Assembly: GCF_020085105.1 (NCBI RefSeq)
Contig: NC_058062.1
Span: forward strand, 9,291,945 to 9,355,944
Direction of reading: 5' to 3'
DNA: 64,000 nt
From: Siniperca chuatsi
Taxonomy: Eukaryota > Chordata > Actinopteri > Centrarchiformes > Sinipercidae
The notes below the pieces were generated by a model. That model did not search any database. It had not been told where the DNA came from and was given only the letters and a program-made list of their open reading frames with translations. Shown piece after piece: positions 1 through 19,320 of this stretch; positions within the stretch are counted from its first letter, which is position 1; each line of letters starts with the position of its first letter. The translations under genes and the position numbers were made by a program.

Positions 1-844
1 GTCCTCCAGATACAACTACAGTATGCATACACAACATAACCTTACAGTTGTCCTCAGAGATGGACCTTCAGGTTTTAGATTTTAGGGTTTTTTAACTAAT
101 GTTGTTACTAATTGATTATGCAGTTGTATCATTATTATTTTCCACTTTCAGGAGAATTGTGTGGGAGTGTGTTTTGCTTACACCGTTATGAGAAGGAACT
201 CATTTTATGTATTCTGTATTAGTATTTAATAGTATAGGTATAATACCACTGAGTACTGAATACCACAGAACCAAGACTCCTAATAGGCTACCAAAAATAT
301 AAGGTCATTTTGTGTTGGCAACATCACAGGAAAATTCCTCTCACATTTATAATGCTGTTGAGACTGAAATTGAGTGTTCATATGAAATAAAACGGCTCAC
401 TACAGGTAAGGACAGTTTTGATGGTTTCGGGCCTCATGATGATACAGGTGGGCCTTTAAACAGCACTGAGTTTTGTTTTACACCAGGGATGTGACACACA
501 CTGAGGGAGGAACTTAACTGTTTGTGTTGGAACGCCCTCTAGTGGATATCTCCTAACATGCATTACCAATTATACATGAACCATTGATTTACTGACTTCC
601 AAGTCTGTAAAAAAAACAAAACAAATATAAAATAAACATTTACAAGAAAAAGTGTCCTTAAATCTATGTTTTTACCCCTAAGAGACCCATTGTTATCATG
701 AGCTACATGACTTTATTAGAACTTACTATGATGAAGCCCACTGGCTAGTGCAAACTGTTTTTAAGTTGTTTTACATCACTGATGGCAATTTACATGCAAA
801 AAAAGTAATATTGAATTAATGCAGTAGAAACAGTGTGGTCCACA
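1..844. other. 3' flank of kank2, no gene seen
   Basis: AT-rich sequence with only short open frames, none with a recognisable protein or convincing splice sites. It lies downstream of the last plausible kank2 poly(A) signals on the minus strand; a further TTTATT at 712-717 could extend that transcript. The one motif that stands out is a CTCF-like site at 534-545, listed separately. Confidence 0.5.
534..545 (-). promoter_or_regulatory. CTCF-like motif
   Basis: Read on the minus strand this is CCACTAGAGGGC, which fits the vertebrate CTCF core (CCASYAGRKGGC) at every position. It lies beyond the kank2 3' end, where an insulator would be plausible. This is a motif match only; a 12-bp match occurs by chance at some rate in 64 kb. 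Confidence 0.35.
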
Positions 845-2302
845 TTTATTAATTAATTGAGAAACACAATCTAGAATTTTACATAAAACACAAACTAAAG
901 AGCTGTGCGATTACATAAAGTGGGTGAAAGCTTAAAAATTCAAAATGTATAAAAAGATAGATACTTAAATAAAAAAATTGACAGTTTATAAAAATTCAAT
1001 TGCTTGAAAGTGAATATGAAACCTGTGAAAAAAATCTTTGAAAAGTAATAGAAATTTTGACATCAATCGCCTATGTATTTTTTGTTCAAGGAATTTGATT
1101 TTAGGCATAATAACTACCAGTTTATTTTGACATATATTATTTTGATATTCACATCTTACATGGCACGTCCTTTAAAGCCCCCAATCAGTCACTTTCCTGT
1201 TCCCTGACAAATCTTACCAGTACGACCACAGCGGAGGTGGCTTCACCTGTGCTTTCAGTCATTTCTCAACAAAGTCTTGTTAAATCATATAAGCACAGAA
1301 TATTACAAACACAGATACACTCTAATCTTTCCTTATAACCATCGAAAAAAACCTTCATGTCTAAAAATACAAATACCATAGTACCATAGCCTTCAGAGAG
1401 TAATGTTTACCTCTTTCTTCCTTCACACTGATGCTAGGCCTGTGTTAATATCATCACCACAATATACAGTGTCACAGAGCTACAGGAGAGATACATCTTT
1501 GGGTTTATTTTGGGAAATGTGGTATAAAATACATTTTTTTCCTCTGGTTAAAAAGGTGTTAACCATTGCCTGGGAAATAAAAATTGTGATCCTTGAAGGT
1601 CCTGAATTAAAGTCAGATTTAAAAAAAAATTAATATCAAAAATACTCTAGAGTAAATAAATCTTGTGTATAAATATTGATAAACTGTTGAAGTGGTGTTT
1701 TCTGTATTATAGTTTTGTAGCACCAATGAGCTGGTTGATGCAAGGACACTTATCCAAGAGAGGGGTGGCTTTTGTTATTCCAAATGGCTGTGATGGTCAC
1801 ACATACAGTAATGATGCTACCGTGGAAGAGCTATTGTGCATATTGCTCTATAAAGCAACTAATATGAGATTCATATGGAATAAAACAACACGTGTATAAT
1901 AATGAACTGTATAATATAATTTAGTGAACAGTTTTGACTTGTAAGTGCCACTAAAAACAGGGCTGAGAACTGGATCACTGCAAGACTGGACTGATGTCTA
2001 TACAAACACTAGATGTTCAGTTTTTCAGATTGTACCACACAAGAAATCCATGTTTTCAACCACCACTGTGATTAAAAAAAGACTGCTGTGTACAAAAAGC
2101 AATGGATAACAATGGTGCTAGCTGTCATGTAATTATCAGCACATTATAATGTACTTAAATTATGTAGGGTGAAAACAAACGCACACACAAACTCATTGTT
2201 TCTCTTAATTAAACAGATGAAAAAAAAGAAAATCACACTGTAATATGAGTAGTTGCTGTGGATAGGCTGTAGAGTTGCTGTCACCTGCAGAAGGAGCAGG
2301 CT
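845..2302 (-). other. kank2: probable kank2 3' UTR
   Basis: This stretch follows the kank2 stop codon. Minus-strand AATAAA signals (TTTATT on the plus strand) occur at 2302-2307, 1504-1509, 1121-1126 and 845-850. The first overlaps the stop codon and leaves no room for a UTR, so a later one is more likely to be used. The true end is not determined by the sequence. Confidence 0.4.
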
Positions 2303-8467
<6,165 letters not shown>

Positions 8468-8553
8468 AATGAGCCTGTGGCGGCTATTCAAACAGTCACA
8501 CACTAACTCTCACCTGTGGAGAGACAGAAACATGTTGAATTTATAATACCAAA

Positions 8554-8571
8554 TTTTTTTTTTTTTTTTTT
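8554..8571 (+). repeat. T18 homopolymer
   Basis: An 18-base T run on the plus strand lies about 40 bp upstream, in the transcript sense, of the acceptor of the kank2 start exon; in the transcript it is an A18 run. Confidence 0.8.
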
Positions 8572-9030
8572 AAAGAACAAGAGTTGCTTTTCTTACAGTA
8601 ATAACAAGACAGTGCTTAATGCAATAATACAAACCTGACAAGATCAGTGTTTATATGGACATCTTATAAATTGACTATATAGATGTGAGTACTCCACTAT
8701 ATATGGTTTGCATTCCAGCAATAAATGATTGTTCTTTTTGACCGCATTGTTCTTGTGTGATGGTCAGAAATAGTTTTACTGTTTCTTTCACTACTTCACC
8801 ATCCTGCCTGCCTGTCTAATTTTATCCGTTCATTTTTTGGAGCATAGTGGGTCACAGTCGATTGTGTTTGTTTCTGTTCTTAGCATTCAGAGAAGAGGAG
8901 TTACAGGGGAAAGTTTCCTGGCAGCTAATTCCAGGACCGAGGTTTGAGACTGCCAGTTACAACCTTATTAGGAATCATCTGTGCACGCTAACTTCGCCTC
9001 TCAATTTAGGGTTTACAGACACTCTCTCGT

Positions 9031-9053
9031 CTTTCTCTCTCTCTCTCTCTCTC
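9031..9053 (+). repeat. (CT)n microsatellite
   Basis: A run of CT dinucleotides lies in the kank2 5' intron, within a longer pyrimidine-rich stretch that continues to about 9140. No coding role is seen. Confidence 0.8.
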
Positions 9054-12000
9054 ACTTTCTCCACATCTTCCCCCTCCTGTTTCTTCTATATTTGCCCACT
9101 TTTTATGTTTTTCTGGTGCTTTCTCCCCCTCTCAACATCAGCTGATGATCAGGAGATTTCAGCTCGTCACTGTCTCTCTCATTCCCTCCACATTCACTTG
9201 CTCATTACAACACAGAGCATAGTGAATTGCTGAGAACTTCAATGCATTTTTCATATCAGAGGTAATGCATTTTGACTCTTTATAAACATAAGATTGTGCT
9301 TTTTCCTCCCACAGAGAGCAACACAGTGCCAGCAACGACAGCGAGCCCACAACGCCAATGCCTCTGAGTTTGTGTCTGCTTGGAAAAGATTAACTTTCTA
9401 GGTCATCACTTTGTGGGAACTGGGGATGTAATGTTTAAGCCATCCACAGCATTAGCCAGTTGAACATTGTTATATTACATTACGGAGCTAAGATCAGAAG
9501 TTTGGACTGCAAACCTCCCCTTTGTTTTTTAGGGCATACTTAGTTCACTTCACTTTAAAGCTGATTCTATGTTTCTTCAGCAAGAACTGAGTCACTCTTC
9601 TCTAAGTTGAGCTCTTTCTCTCTCTCTCCCTCTCTCTCGCTATCTTGTGACTCTAGACAGTGCTTGCTCGTTTACGAAAAGTAGGGCACTTGGAAACACT
9701 GACTAAACTGACTTGGTATTTTTGAAGTCCTGTAGTCAGTTTAATATCTTGGTGCGATTCCCCTTATCTGTGCCGCTTCATCACCCTCTCATACCAAGAT
9801 TGCCACACACTATGTGGCATGGAAATACTGTCTGCATGCACAAACAGACCCATTTTAACATTGACATTAAAAGTACTCGTCACTCCATTGTGATAAGAAA
9901 AGATTACACTGTTAAATTTATAGGGCACAGACACTAAGCCAACAATATTTTAGCTTACAGTTGAGGAATTTATCAGATGTCCTAGATGTCAATTACTTGA
10001 CCTGATCTGGAATAATTACATGAAATGTTGTGAGTGTCAGTTTATCACCAGTATGGAATGAAAGTGTCAAATTGATTATGTGCTGCATGTTGTACAGTGC
10101 AGTCTGGGTATGACTACATGTGTGAGAAAGTGAGAACAGGACAGAGAGAAGGGGAGTGGTTGGGAGAAAGCGAGCGTATGTATGTGTGTGCGAGAAACTG
10201 AGTGTGAGAGAGAGTATGTGTACAGGAGGGTGGAGGACAGCGCTGACAGGGGACAGTTGAAGAGATATAATTAGAATCTGCAGTTTAGCGACCAAACATC
10301 CTAGCCCAGCAGACGAGACGGCCGACACATCCACTTGATTCCTTTTTGAATCCCAAAATGCAGTTTTCTACTCCTTCAAATCATATCTATTGCTGTGGTG
10401 AGGGAGGAGTGCCACTCAAAACTCTCACACCACCAGGCCTCCACATCTGCTTCTCCAAAAGGGGCTCATTGGGTGTTGCAGATGTGTAAGCATGTGTGTA
10501 CGTACTCCCCCTGAGTGTGTGTGTGTGAGTGGTTGACCTTCCTCCCTCTCACTCGCTCTCAAACAGAGTTCCTTTGAGATGACATCTGAACAGAAAGCAG
10601 TGTGCGCCCTTCCCCAGCGACACACTACCATTCTTCAGACGACTTTCCCTGGCCAGCTTCATCCAGGACAAATACTTTGCCCCCATTAAACCCCCTACCT
10701 CCCCATACAGATACATACTACACTAACCAAAGTTAACATCGCATGGTCTACTCCCTCCATTCCCTGCTATTAAGATTAAGACACCCCTCAGGGGGTAAGA
10801 TGCAGGTCATCCAGCACAAATTACACGTCTGTGGTATGTCCTGTATATCACGAGAATAACTGCGTTATACTGTATCTTCTTTGACCTCTTGCAGTTTTTT
10901 CTTTGTTTTTGTACATGCGAGGTAGCTTCAGGTTTATTCATTTACAAACAGACACTTGCATGCTAGTATCTGGAGGATAAAAAACTGGATTTGATTTACA
11001 GCATGTATATAGATTCTTGTGTGTTTGGTCTGTCATGAGGATTGAGACCACCATGAAAAGTAATTTAAGATGCCAGGCTTCATTTCGAGGTCAGCTCTCC
11101 CAAGTTTATCAAACTCATTGCTTCTATTCATTGAGTCACCTTAATATTATTGCCATTACAAAGGATTAGACCTCAGTATTTCTAAGTCAGAAATACCACT
11201 CTTCCCACCACCCAGAGAAGATCTTCATGGATTTTTCCACTGCCTTACTGACTCTCTCAGCCTTTGGTGATTACTATTCTGCCCAAGCTTGGGAATGGTT
11301 TGTGAATTAGGAAAAGAGGGATTTATTTTCCGCTTCATACCAGCTGCTTGCGCTGCAAGGACGGGATCGCTCCTGCCCAGGCTCCTTGCTCTCCCTTCCT
11401 TTTCTTGCACTCTTATAGTCAGCACCTGTGGGAAACAAGAATAAAGGAATCTTTAACACACAAAAAAATCACACGAAAATAAAAGGAGATATCTAGACAA
11501 AATTCTTCAGGGGACGTCAGTAAAACTCCCATTAAAAAGCGTAGCTCTGCTGACACAGAGATAAAAACAGACTTATGACAGGTTACAAAAGAGTGGCCCC
11601 CGCAAGACTATAAACACAGATTGCAAAGCCAGAAAAAACATGCCAAAGCATTCCAGTGATTTTGACTGACACGTCGGATGTGAACAATATACACCCATGG
11701 TCAATCTCTGACCTCCTTGTAGTACAACCTGGATGAAGCCTGATCCATGCATAGCTGCTCTCCTCCTCTCCCAGCTTTCTAGAAACACTTTCCCCCACCC
11801 CATTCCTCAGTCCAATTCAAGGCTCTCTAATCAATTCAAGGCTGGGAGCCTCCCTGCCATGTGATTGGGCAATGTTTTCGGTTTTCTTGCCTCTGTGACT
11901 AACACTCACACAATTCACTGGCACTCACAAGCCCTCCAGTTTTTGTGAGAACAGCCGTCATTTGCTCCGATTACCTTTAAAGACTTAAAGCCAGACTGAT

Positions 12001-15000
12001 TTCATGAACCTTACAGTGAGTTCCCATCATGGACAACACAGACTTGAAGCGTGCACTGAAACTACTGCGTGCGTGTCAACCTGATAAGCTGCATGACTGC
12101 GTCTGCTGATTCTCATACTTTGGCTCGGCCACTCAGTCAGGCTGCTGTGTAAGTGTGGTCGACATTTTGTCAGAGGGTCTCACAGCCTAAAAAACACTGA
12201 TGGGTGACCTTTGCATAATATCATAACAAGACTTGCTGTTGTTCAGTCGATTGTTTCATATTGTTGTCATGCCAGTACCACAGAGGATGGAGGGGTAGGG
12301 GGAGAAACAGACCTTTTAGACTGGAACGACAGCCAAATCACAAAGAGCCATTCATTCAGCCTCTAGTTCCACAGCTGGTTCTAATATAAAGCAAGGAGGG
12401 GCATTTCAGAGAGAGAGAGAGGGAGGCAGAGAGAAAGAGTGTGTATGTGAGTGTGTGGCAAGGAAATTTGCCTCAAAACAAACAAACAGTTGATGAAGTG
12501 CTGTTATGGACCCACACATTGACAGACACTGGAAATACAAGGAGCAGGACTAAGTGATTGATGTCTACATCTAGAAGTGCCTGAGGATCCAAAAATGACC
12601 GGCTATCTGTGCCGCTAATTATGTAAGATAACGCAATTTTATGAGTACATCCCTACCTGATTATATAAATGTATATATCAATGCCAAAAACTACTCTCAA
12701 AGGATAGGATTAAAAACTGTGAACTATGTGGAGCGTTTAGTTAAAACCCTGTGTCGGTGCAGATGGCGAATTCTTGTGTAAGACAAATACCAAACTTTAC
12801 AGGAGACAACTTGAACTCCCATTAACTCCCACACAGCACAGATAAAAACACACAGATCCCCCAACACAGACCGAGGCCTGAAGACTCCCACCGATCAACA
12901 AACACAGCTGTAGCTTTTAAGTTGATTTATTCAGGTAAGGGCACCGATGATATGAAACCCAAGTGATTTAGCTGTTTTTAATTTGTCTTTCTTCGCGATG
13001 ATAAATCTGATGATGTGATGATACATTTCTGATTTATTATCCCCCCAATAAGTAGTAACATTTTGACAGCAGATGATAAAATGCACCTTTTTCTAATGTT
13101 TAGCAGTTTAGCATAGAAAGACTCTCAGATGGTCACTGCTTTGCCAGCACATGTGCCACTCTCATCATACCAAGCTAATTGATGTGGCAAAACAGGAGAT
13201 TATGTTGCAATAAGTCCGATGAAGAAAGGGTTACAGGAAAGGGAGCTCCATCTTTCTATTCCCAAAGGATCCAGAAACAACCCAGTCACTTCCTCCCAGC
13301 CCAGGAGAAAGAGTAACAAGTAGAAGGAGAGCATAAGCGAGAAAGAAAAAAAAAGGAGCAGGGGTAAGACAGAGAGAAAGCAGAGGAGAGCAGTACAGTA
13401 TGTGAGGGAGGGTGGGAGAGAAAGAGTGGGAATGTGAGGAAAGAAAGGCAAAACTGCAAGAGGAGGGGGGAAGAAAAAAGAAATGCTGCTAAGAGTTTTA
13501 GATGGAAACTTCTCGAATGAGAAGACCATGACTGTTCTCAGATTTGGACTCCACCAGTATGAATCACTGAAAATCCTGCTGCTGACACCAGAATGTAGTC
13601 TGCTGCTGTTAATGCAGGAAAGACACCAGAAAGATCACATAGAGGGCTGCAAGAACTTCTCACAATGAGTATATAAAGTTTCAAAAGACCTTTCCTCATA
13701 ATCTTGAATGGCTCCACCTAGAAGATACCCATCATTTGTGCATTCCACTCCTAAAAATAGACAGACAATAGAGAATCCCTACGAGAAGCTGCACTTTGTC
13801 TAACTAAATAAAGCTGATTGTTGCTCTGAGGTTTTTTTTTCTCAGAGCCACAAAGACCTTGATATAGACATGCAGAAGAGTTTTAAAAGTTGCATAAAGA
13901 TCACAACAGGAGACGTGGTTGTTGATCTATCTACTAAGACTTCTTTGTCCTCCTCCTCACTCGGCAGCACAGATGGCTTCATTCAGCCAACTGGTCCTAA
14001 ATGAATAATAAATCAGGAAAAATTATAACAAATCTTTCCCCTGAATAGCTAAAGAATGCTAAATGTAGAAGCAAGAACAGCCATTTGTCACCAAGCATAA
14101 TGTGGCTGAACGGTGTACGTCACTGCCTGACAGACGAGGCCAGATGATCTCATATCAACATGGCAATACAGTGTGCTCTTGTGCTGCTGGTGGACATGTG
14201 GTTTTTGACTAATTTGGGCTTTAAACTCAGGACAGTGAAATCATAACCCAATGGGACGTACCCTCCAGGACTCTCTGCCCTTTCACAAAAAGCCCTGTTT
14301 TTTACATTAAGGAGTGGTAGTATGGAGGAGCAGATGGCGCTGGGCTGAACAGTCTAATGCTGGCTAGAGTACGGCCAAGGGGAGGGGCTGGCCAGCTCTC
14401 ATTACTCCTGGAACAGGAGCAGAGTAAACACCCGCCAGTCTGCTATTGGTCATTGTGCTGACCTCCAACAGGAAACTGAGCAAGGGTGGGGCTGAGCAGC
14501 AAGGAGCAGCACCGGAAAAAAAAGACAAAAAAAGGGGGCATTTGGAAGAAAATTCCTGTGCAGTTGTGGAGGTGGGGATTAAGAATGATGCCGAACAGAG
14601 AGGCCAGAGAGCTGCACTGTTTTGAGGAAACTGTGGGGTCTGGAAGGGAGGAAGACGAAGTCCAGATGGCAGTAAGACGGGTGGTGTAGAGCCGGTCAGA
14701 GCAGTGTTGGGGTTAAAAGCTCAGGTCAGCGTGTGTTGTGGTACTGAGTGGATGGCACAGCAGAGCAGAGGAAGTAATCTAACTGCAGTGGCGATGTAGT
14801 TAAGTGATTCCCTCTCAGAGATCTTATCAATTACTTCCTGATTCAATAAGAGCTGCTGATCAAAAGACTTGGTGGACATAAAGACAACAAAACAGGCCAG
14901 AAAAACATCCATAACACTGACTATTTCACCATGTTTGTGTGCTTTACTAGACAGAAAAGTCCATCTTGCTTTTCTGAGTGATTAATGCATTAAAAGGAGA

Positions 15001-16428
15001 TCAAGTCAGATTATTCAAGCAGATAACCAGTTACTGTCTCTAGTACCTCATAAGCCAGATTAGACCATGTTTCCCCCTACTTTATAAACTAATCAACCTC
15101 TAATACAACAAAGAACTTTGGGTTTAATCATCATATAAAAAAATATGTTGTGATGGTGTGAAAAAGGTATATTTATAGGCTGCTTTGGAGGGTGGAAAAC
15201 ATGAAAAATTATAGAACATTTCATTTTCTGCAAAACAAATTCTGATCTAAATGGGGTATGTGCAAACACACAACTTGACTGCTTGTACATTCACTGAAAA
15301 AAGACTGTTAACAACATTATAGATCCTTATACCGCTAACTTTCCTTATTTCAAGTGATGAAAATGATCACTAATGCTGTGTGTTGTTTTAACACACAAGA
15401 TAATTCATCATGAAGTAAAACTGTCCGGAATAGCTCATCAGTGGTAAACCCTAGACAGTGACAGCCAGACAGTCTCATGCAGGTTCAGGGTGTAATTTCA
15501 TTATCCTCGCTAAACCATTTAAATGCCCGGCGTGTGGCCCAGTGTGCAAATGGAGTTTATAACCCCACATTCCACCACAGCACCCCCGGGTCCAAATGCT
15601 GTAATGAAACAATCACATTCCAGTTCGGTTAAAAAAAAAAAAAATGCTGAAGGAAACTCTAGCTGGAGACAAACCTGACCAGAGATTCCCAAAACGGCAG
15701 TCTGGGGGATTCCCAGGGGTCTCTGATGGGATTCCAGTGGGTCCACAGACAAACCAGGAAGAGTCAGTTTTCACTAGTATTACAATCACACTCACTAGAT
15801 CTCAAAGCAATAAGGAAATATTCAGTTGCCTGAAATATTCAGTTGCCTGTTCTATTCAGTACCCTGTAGGTACACCTAAAACTAGGAACCCTGCAATAAA
15901 TCTTACCTTCATGAAGGTTATAATGTTCAGTTTTTGTTGAAACTGTTATTTTAAATCAACCCAATTCACATCATTATGGGTAAACTAAATATTAGACTTA
16001 ACACGTCACAGACCACCAACCTACCCATGTAACGGCATGAATGACAGGACAGAGCCCATCTGAATGCCATGCAGCTGCTACAATCTTGGGCTATTCACTG
16101 CTAGGTGATTTAATACAGCCAGCAGCCCATTACACAACAGCAGGACAGTGGTGTATTGTATGATGCAGTGTAACAGGCTGATGACTACACCCCCACATCC
16201 TGCCAAGTTCTACATGTCCTTCATCAAAACAAAGTCTGATGTGTTTACTGATCAATCTGGACAGTCTACCACACATATCATGAGACATCCTGTCACATAA
16301 AATTTGTTACTAAACAAACAATCCTTCATATTAACATAAAACAATTAAATATTCAGGGAGAAAACATTCATTTGTGCATTTTGCATAATTAGACTTAATT
16401 CGTTTATTAAGGGAAATAAAGGGAAATA

Positions 16429-16473
16429 ACACTTGCTCTAAACTGATGACCCTCATCAGTTTAGAGCAAGTGT
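16429..16473. repeat. perfect inverted repeat, 21-bp arms, 3-bp loop
   Basis: The left arm at 16429-16449 (ACACTTGCTC through CTGATGA) is the exact reverse complement of the right arm at 16453-16473, separated only by CCC. Further out the symmetry continues imperfectly: TTAAGGG on the left and CCCTAAT on the right. Such a structure can extrude as a cruciform in DNA or fold as a hairpin in RNA. It could be a foldback or MITE relic, an inverted duplication or a small-RNA precursor. No repeat family was recognised. Confidence 0.85.
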
Positions 16474-17607
16474 CCCTAATAACTTTTGCATTATCTGAAA
16501 AGCACACATGCGGTTAAATAGAGTTTTAGGTTGGTTTACTCTCCTTTTGCCCAGCTGACTTACAACTCCATGAGTCCCCATCTTCTGAGGATATAAACTC
16601 CCCTCAGTGACCACTGACCAGATACAATTGGCGAGAAGAGCAAATTTGAGGGCAAGTAGCGGCAACAAAAATCTGATGAACATCTGGAAGTAATGAAAAC
16701 TTGCAGAATGCAGAGGACCCACCCTCCCCCCTGAGTCTGTAGTCTTCACTGAGCGTCTCATTTTTTAAAATGAAATTCTAAAATGGTGAGATTGCTGCAA
16801 CAAATCATGTGTGAGGCACAGGGAAAAGTTTCATAATTAAGAGCAAACGGAAACAAACACCCAAATGCTCGTTCATAAATGACGGGGGAGATTTGGCAAT
16901 GCAACATACAGTATACTGTAACCTCGCTGCAACACTGAAACTCCTGCTTTCATCGATTAAGACACACGACAAAATCCTCTCTCTGTGAGCCTTCTATGAA
17001 AATAACAATACAGGCTGTAGCCTACATGATGGATTTAACAGGGATAGGCTACTGTACAGAGAATGCAGCTTTTGTACAGACAGTTTTCCTATATTAGGCT
17101 ATAATAAGTAAACCCAATGAAATATAGGGTCACTATAAACACATGTCACATGTGACAGACCCACTTTTAGTTCATAAAGGAATGTTATTATTAGTATGAT
17201 ATTATAAAGGGTTTTCGTTTACGGCGCTTCTCGCCACCGTGCAGCGCGAGTTAGCCTCCAATGATGCTCTGAACAAAAAGGCACGCACCGGAGGAGCGAC
17301 CATGAGACTCCGTTAAACAGTCCTCTAAACGTAAGGAAATACTAATGTGGAATTATAAGCCCTAATTAGTCCGAACAGCATGTAGATTTAAGAGCTGGCT
17401 ATAACTGAAGCTGGGGTGGTTTTGGAGGATAAAGGACCCGTTACTTCGGTGGGAGAGGACCGGGGGAATGGGAAGGACCGACGCTTCACAAAAGTCGTCT
17501 CACTCACAAGAAGGCGCCTCGTCTGAGACGCTTTAAAATACGGTATGGCAAATAGAGGTCAAGACAGTTTTCAAACAGAGGACTGGTAACTTATTTGCTG
17601 TTCTTAC

Positions 17608-17720
17608 CTGCCTTCTGGAAATCCTTTCAGCCGCCTCGGCCCAGGAGCGCTCACTGACAGAAAGACAAAAACACCGCAGCCAAGGCGCCCCGCGCCCCTC
17701 CCGCTCCTCTTAAAGGGCCA
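17608..17720 (-). promoter_or_regulatory. kank2: probable non-coding first exon and promoter of kank2
   Basis: Read on the minus strand, a GC-rich segment (GCTCCTGGGCCGAGGCGGC) leads to CCAGAAGGCAG|GTAAGAAC, a strong donor with the last exonic base at 17608. GC-rich, Sp1-like CCCCTCCC sequence lies upstream (plus coordinates 17685-17712). This is the only CpG-rich, donor-linked segment between dock6 and the kank2 coding exons. The transcription start is not resolved. Confidence 0.55.
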
Positions 17721-17739
17721 GCAGCCTCAAAGTCAAGCA

Positions 17740-18270
17740 GGGACCTCCAGCATCTTACAGGGGTCTTTAATCATCTGAAAGGCCTTCATTTACCTCCAAG
17801 GATCCCTGCTTCATCATGGACCTACAAGAAAAGACCTTCAAGGAAATCCTAACACTGCCATCAACCTTCAGTGATTTTAAAGGCCGTTCAAGGACCTCCA
17901 AGGAAGGATCTGTCAGGACCCCAGTAGTAGGAAAACAAAAATTCTCAATGTACTTAAGTTACTTTTCCTCAGGGTCATGTAGTGCTCTTAGGATATCAGG
18001 GACATGCTTACCAAGGAAATCCAAGGGCCTCCAAGGTTCTCAATGGACATCAAAGAACCTCAGTGGACGGAGCTGTCAGATCCCCTTAACACTTTAGGAT
18101 GTCAAGGATTTTCAAGGTCCTCCAAGGACCTGCAAGGACTACCAGAGAAGTACCTTCAAGTACAACAAACTTACCAGGAAGTACAAGAACTTTCAAGAAC
18201 ATTCAAGATTCCTTGAGTACCAGTTAGGAACTCATTTAAGGACCTGCACAAACCTCCAAGCACCCTTAAG
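17740..18270. repeat. degenerate short-period repeat, AAGGACCTCCAAGG core
   Basis: Variants of AAGGACCTCCAAGG recur irregularly about ten times (for example near 17740, 17793, 17820, 17893, 18025, 18115 and 18240), mixed with CTTCAAGG and CTGCAAGG forms. Spacing varies, so this is an old, diverged minisatellite-like block. Short plus-strand open frames across it are products of the repeat, not genes. It abuts the kank2 promoter region. Confidence 0.65.
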
Positions 18271-19320
18271 GAAAAGAAAGAGGGGGGAAATACAGACACA
18301 CACACACCAATAGAATGAGAAACTCACTTTCAATTGTTGCAATAACGTGAATGTTTGTCATATGTGCAGGAAATATGATATAAAGGACGAACACCCACAA
18401 AATATCTCATTAATTTCCATTCTGAAAAGTCTGCAACTTAGAAACAAAGATTTTTAGATTCAATAATCTTAATTAGTAGCTGTAATTGCATTTACATGCA
18501 ACTTCCGCACGACAATTAAACTACAGTATTTAATTTTTTAAAAGTTTGTATTGTGTTTTTAGGGCAAAGCCTTTTTTATTCATATTTTCACCAGTGTGCG
18601 CCTGCTGTAACACATGAGAATAATCTTTTATTTTATTTTTTGAATCACATCGGCTGATATTGTAATCCTCTATTTCCTTGTCATCTCTGTCCCCAGTGCA
18701 TCTGGAAAAAATATTAAGTGATCTTGTTAACTAGAAAACTTCCAGTCCTCAGCTCTGATTGACTGAGCCACTGCAAGTCTTTGTAAATTGCCTGATTATA
18801 AATGCGGGGCCCTTCGTTCTGGTAAATTATACAAACATTACAGGCTATAATGTGGATCGTCGTACTGCCACAGGAAATTAGACTACTGGTATGGAAAAGG
18901 AAGGCCAGGAAGACATCTGGATCAAATACATCTTTGCCTTGTCTTTATAACAATGTAACACAGACTGTGAATGTAGAAAGCAATGTGATTTAGCAGAGGG
19001 CCCTAAGGGTTGAGGTTTTCAGGTTGCATGTTTTCTACCAAAAGCTACAGTAGGTGACCTAATCAGTGAAATCACAAATCACTTCCACCTGTTCTGTCAG
19101 ATAGTTAACTGTGGGGAATTCTGTTAACCACAGAGGTATACCAGGTATTCCTAGTTAGTTCTTAATTACAAAGCCATGATAAAAAACACAAGGGAGTTTA
19201 CCAGATTAAGAATAACATTTAAGGCAAGTAGCAAGAAATAACTTTCACTAAAAGAGTTAAGTGAAGATACATGAGTTGGTAAATGTGTATAAGATGGGGG
19301 AGCAGGACACTGTTTTTACA
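18271..19320. other. spacer between dock6 and kank2
   Basis: AT-rich sequence with no supported gene. Several TTTATT hexamers, which are AATAAA on the minus strand, lie around 18.6 kb and 19.32 kb and could serve as distal dock6 poly(A) signals. Confidence 0.5.

Larger units (their letters stand above)
8514..17607 (-). other. kank2: large 5' intron of kank2
   Basis: About 9.1 kb without a coding exon I can support. It contains a T18 run (8554-8571), a (CT)n tract near 9031-9053, purine-rich tracts near 12.4 and 13.3-13.5 kb, a short A13-A14 run near 15.63 kb, imperfect 15-20 bp tandem repeats near 15.82-15.87 kb and a perfect long palindrome at 16429-16473. A minus-strand AG followed by an open frame at 11426 could be an alternative 5' exon, but I see no matching donor or homology. 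Confidence 0.6.

Noticed and set aside
11225..11425. 66-codon minus-strand frame with an AG acceptor-like start in the kank2 5' intron
   Set aside because: No matching donor, no homology and no phase relation to the known 5' exons; at most an unproven alternative UTR exon.
16456..16761. 101-codon minus-strand frame beside the palindrome
   Set aside because: No recognised protein, weak composition and no splice or promoter support.
17816..18216. Two overlapping plus-strand open frames (93 and 70 codons)
   Set aside because: They read through the degenerate AAGGACCTCCAAGG repeat and share its composition.
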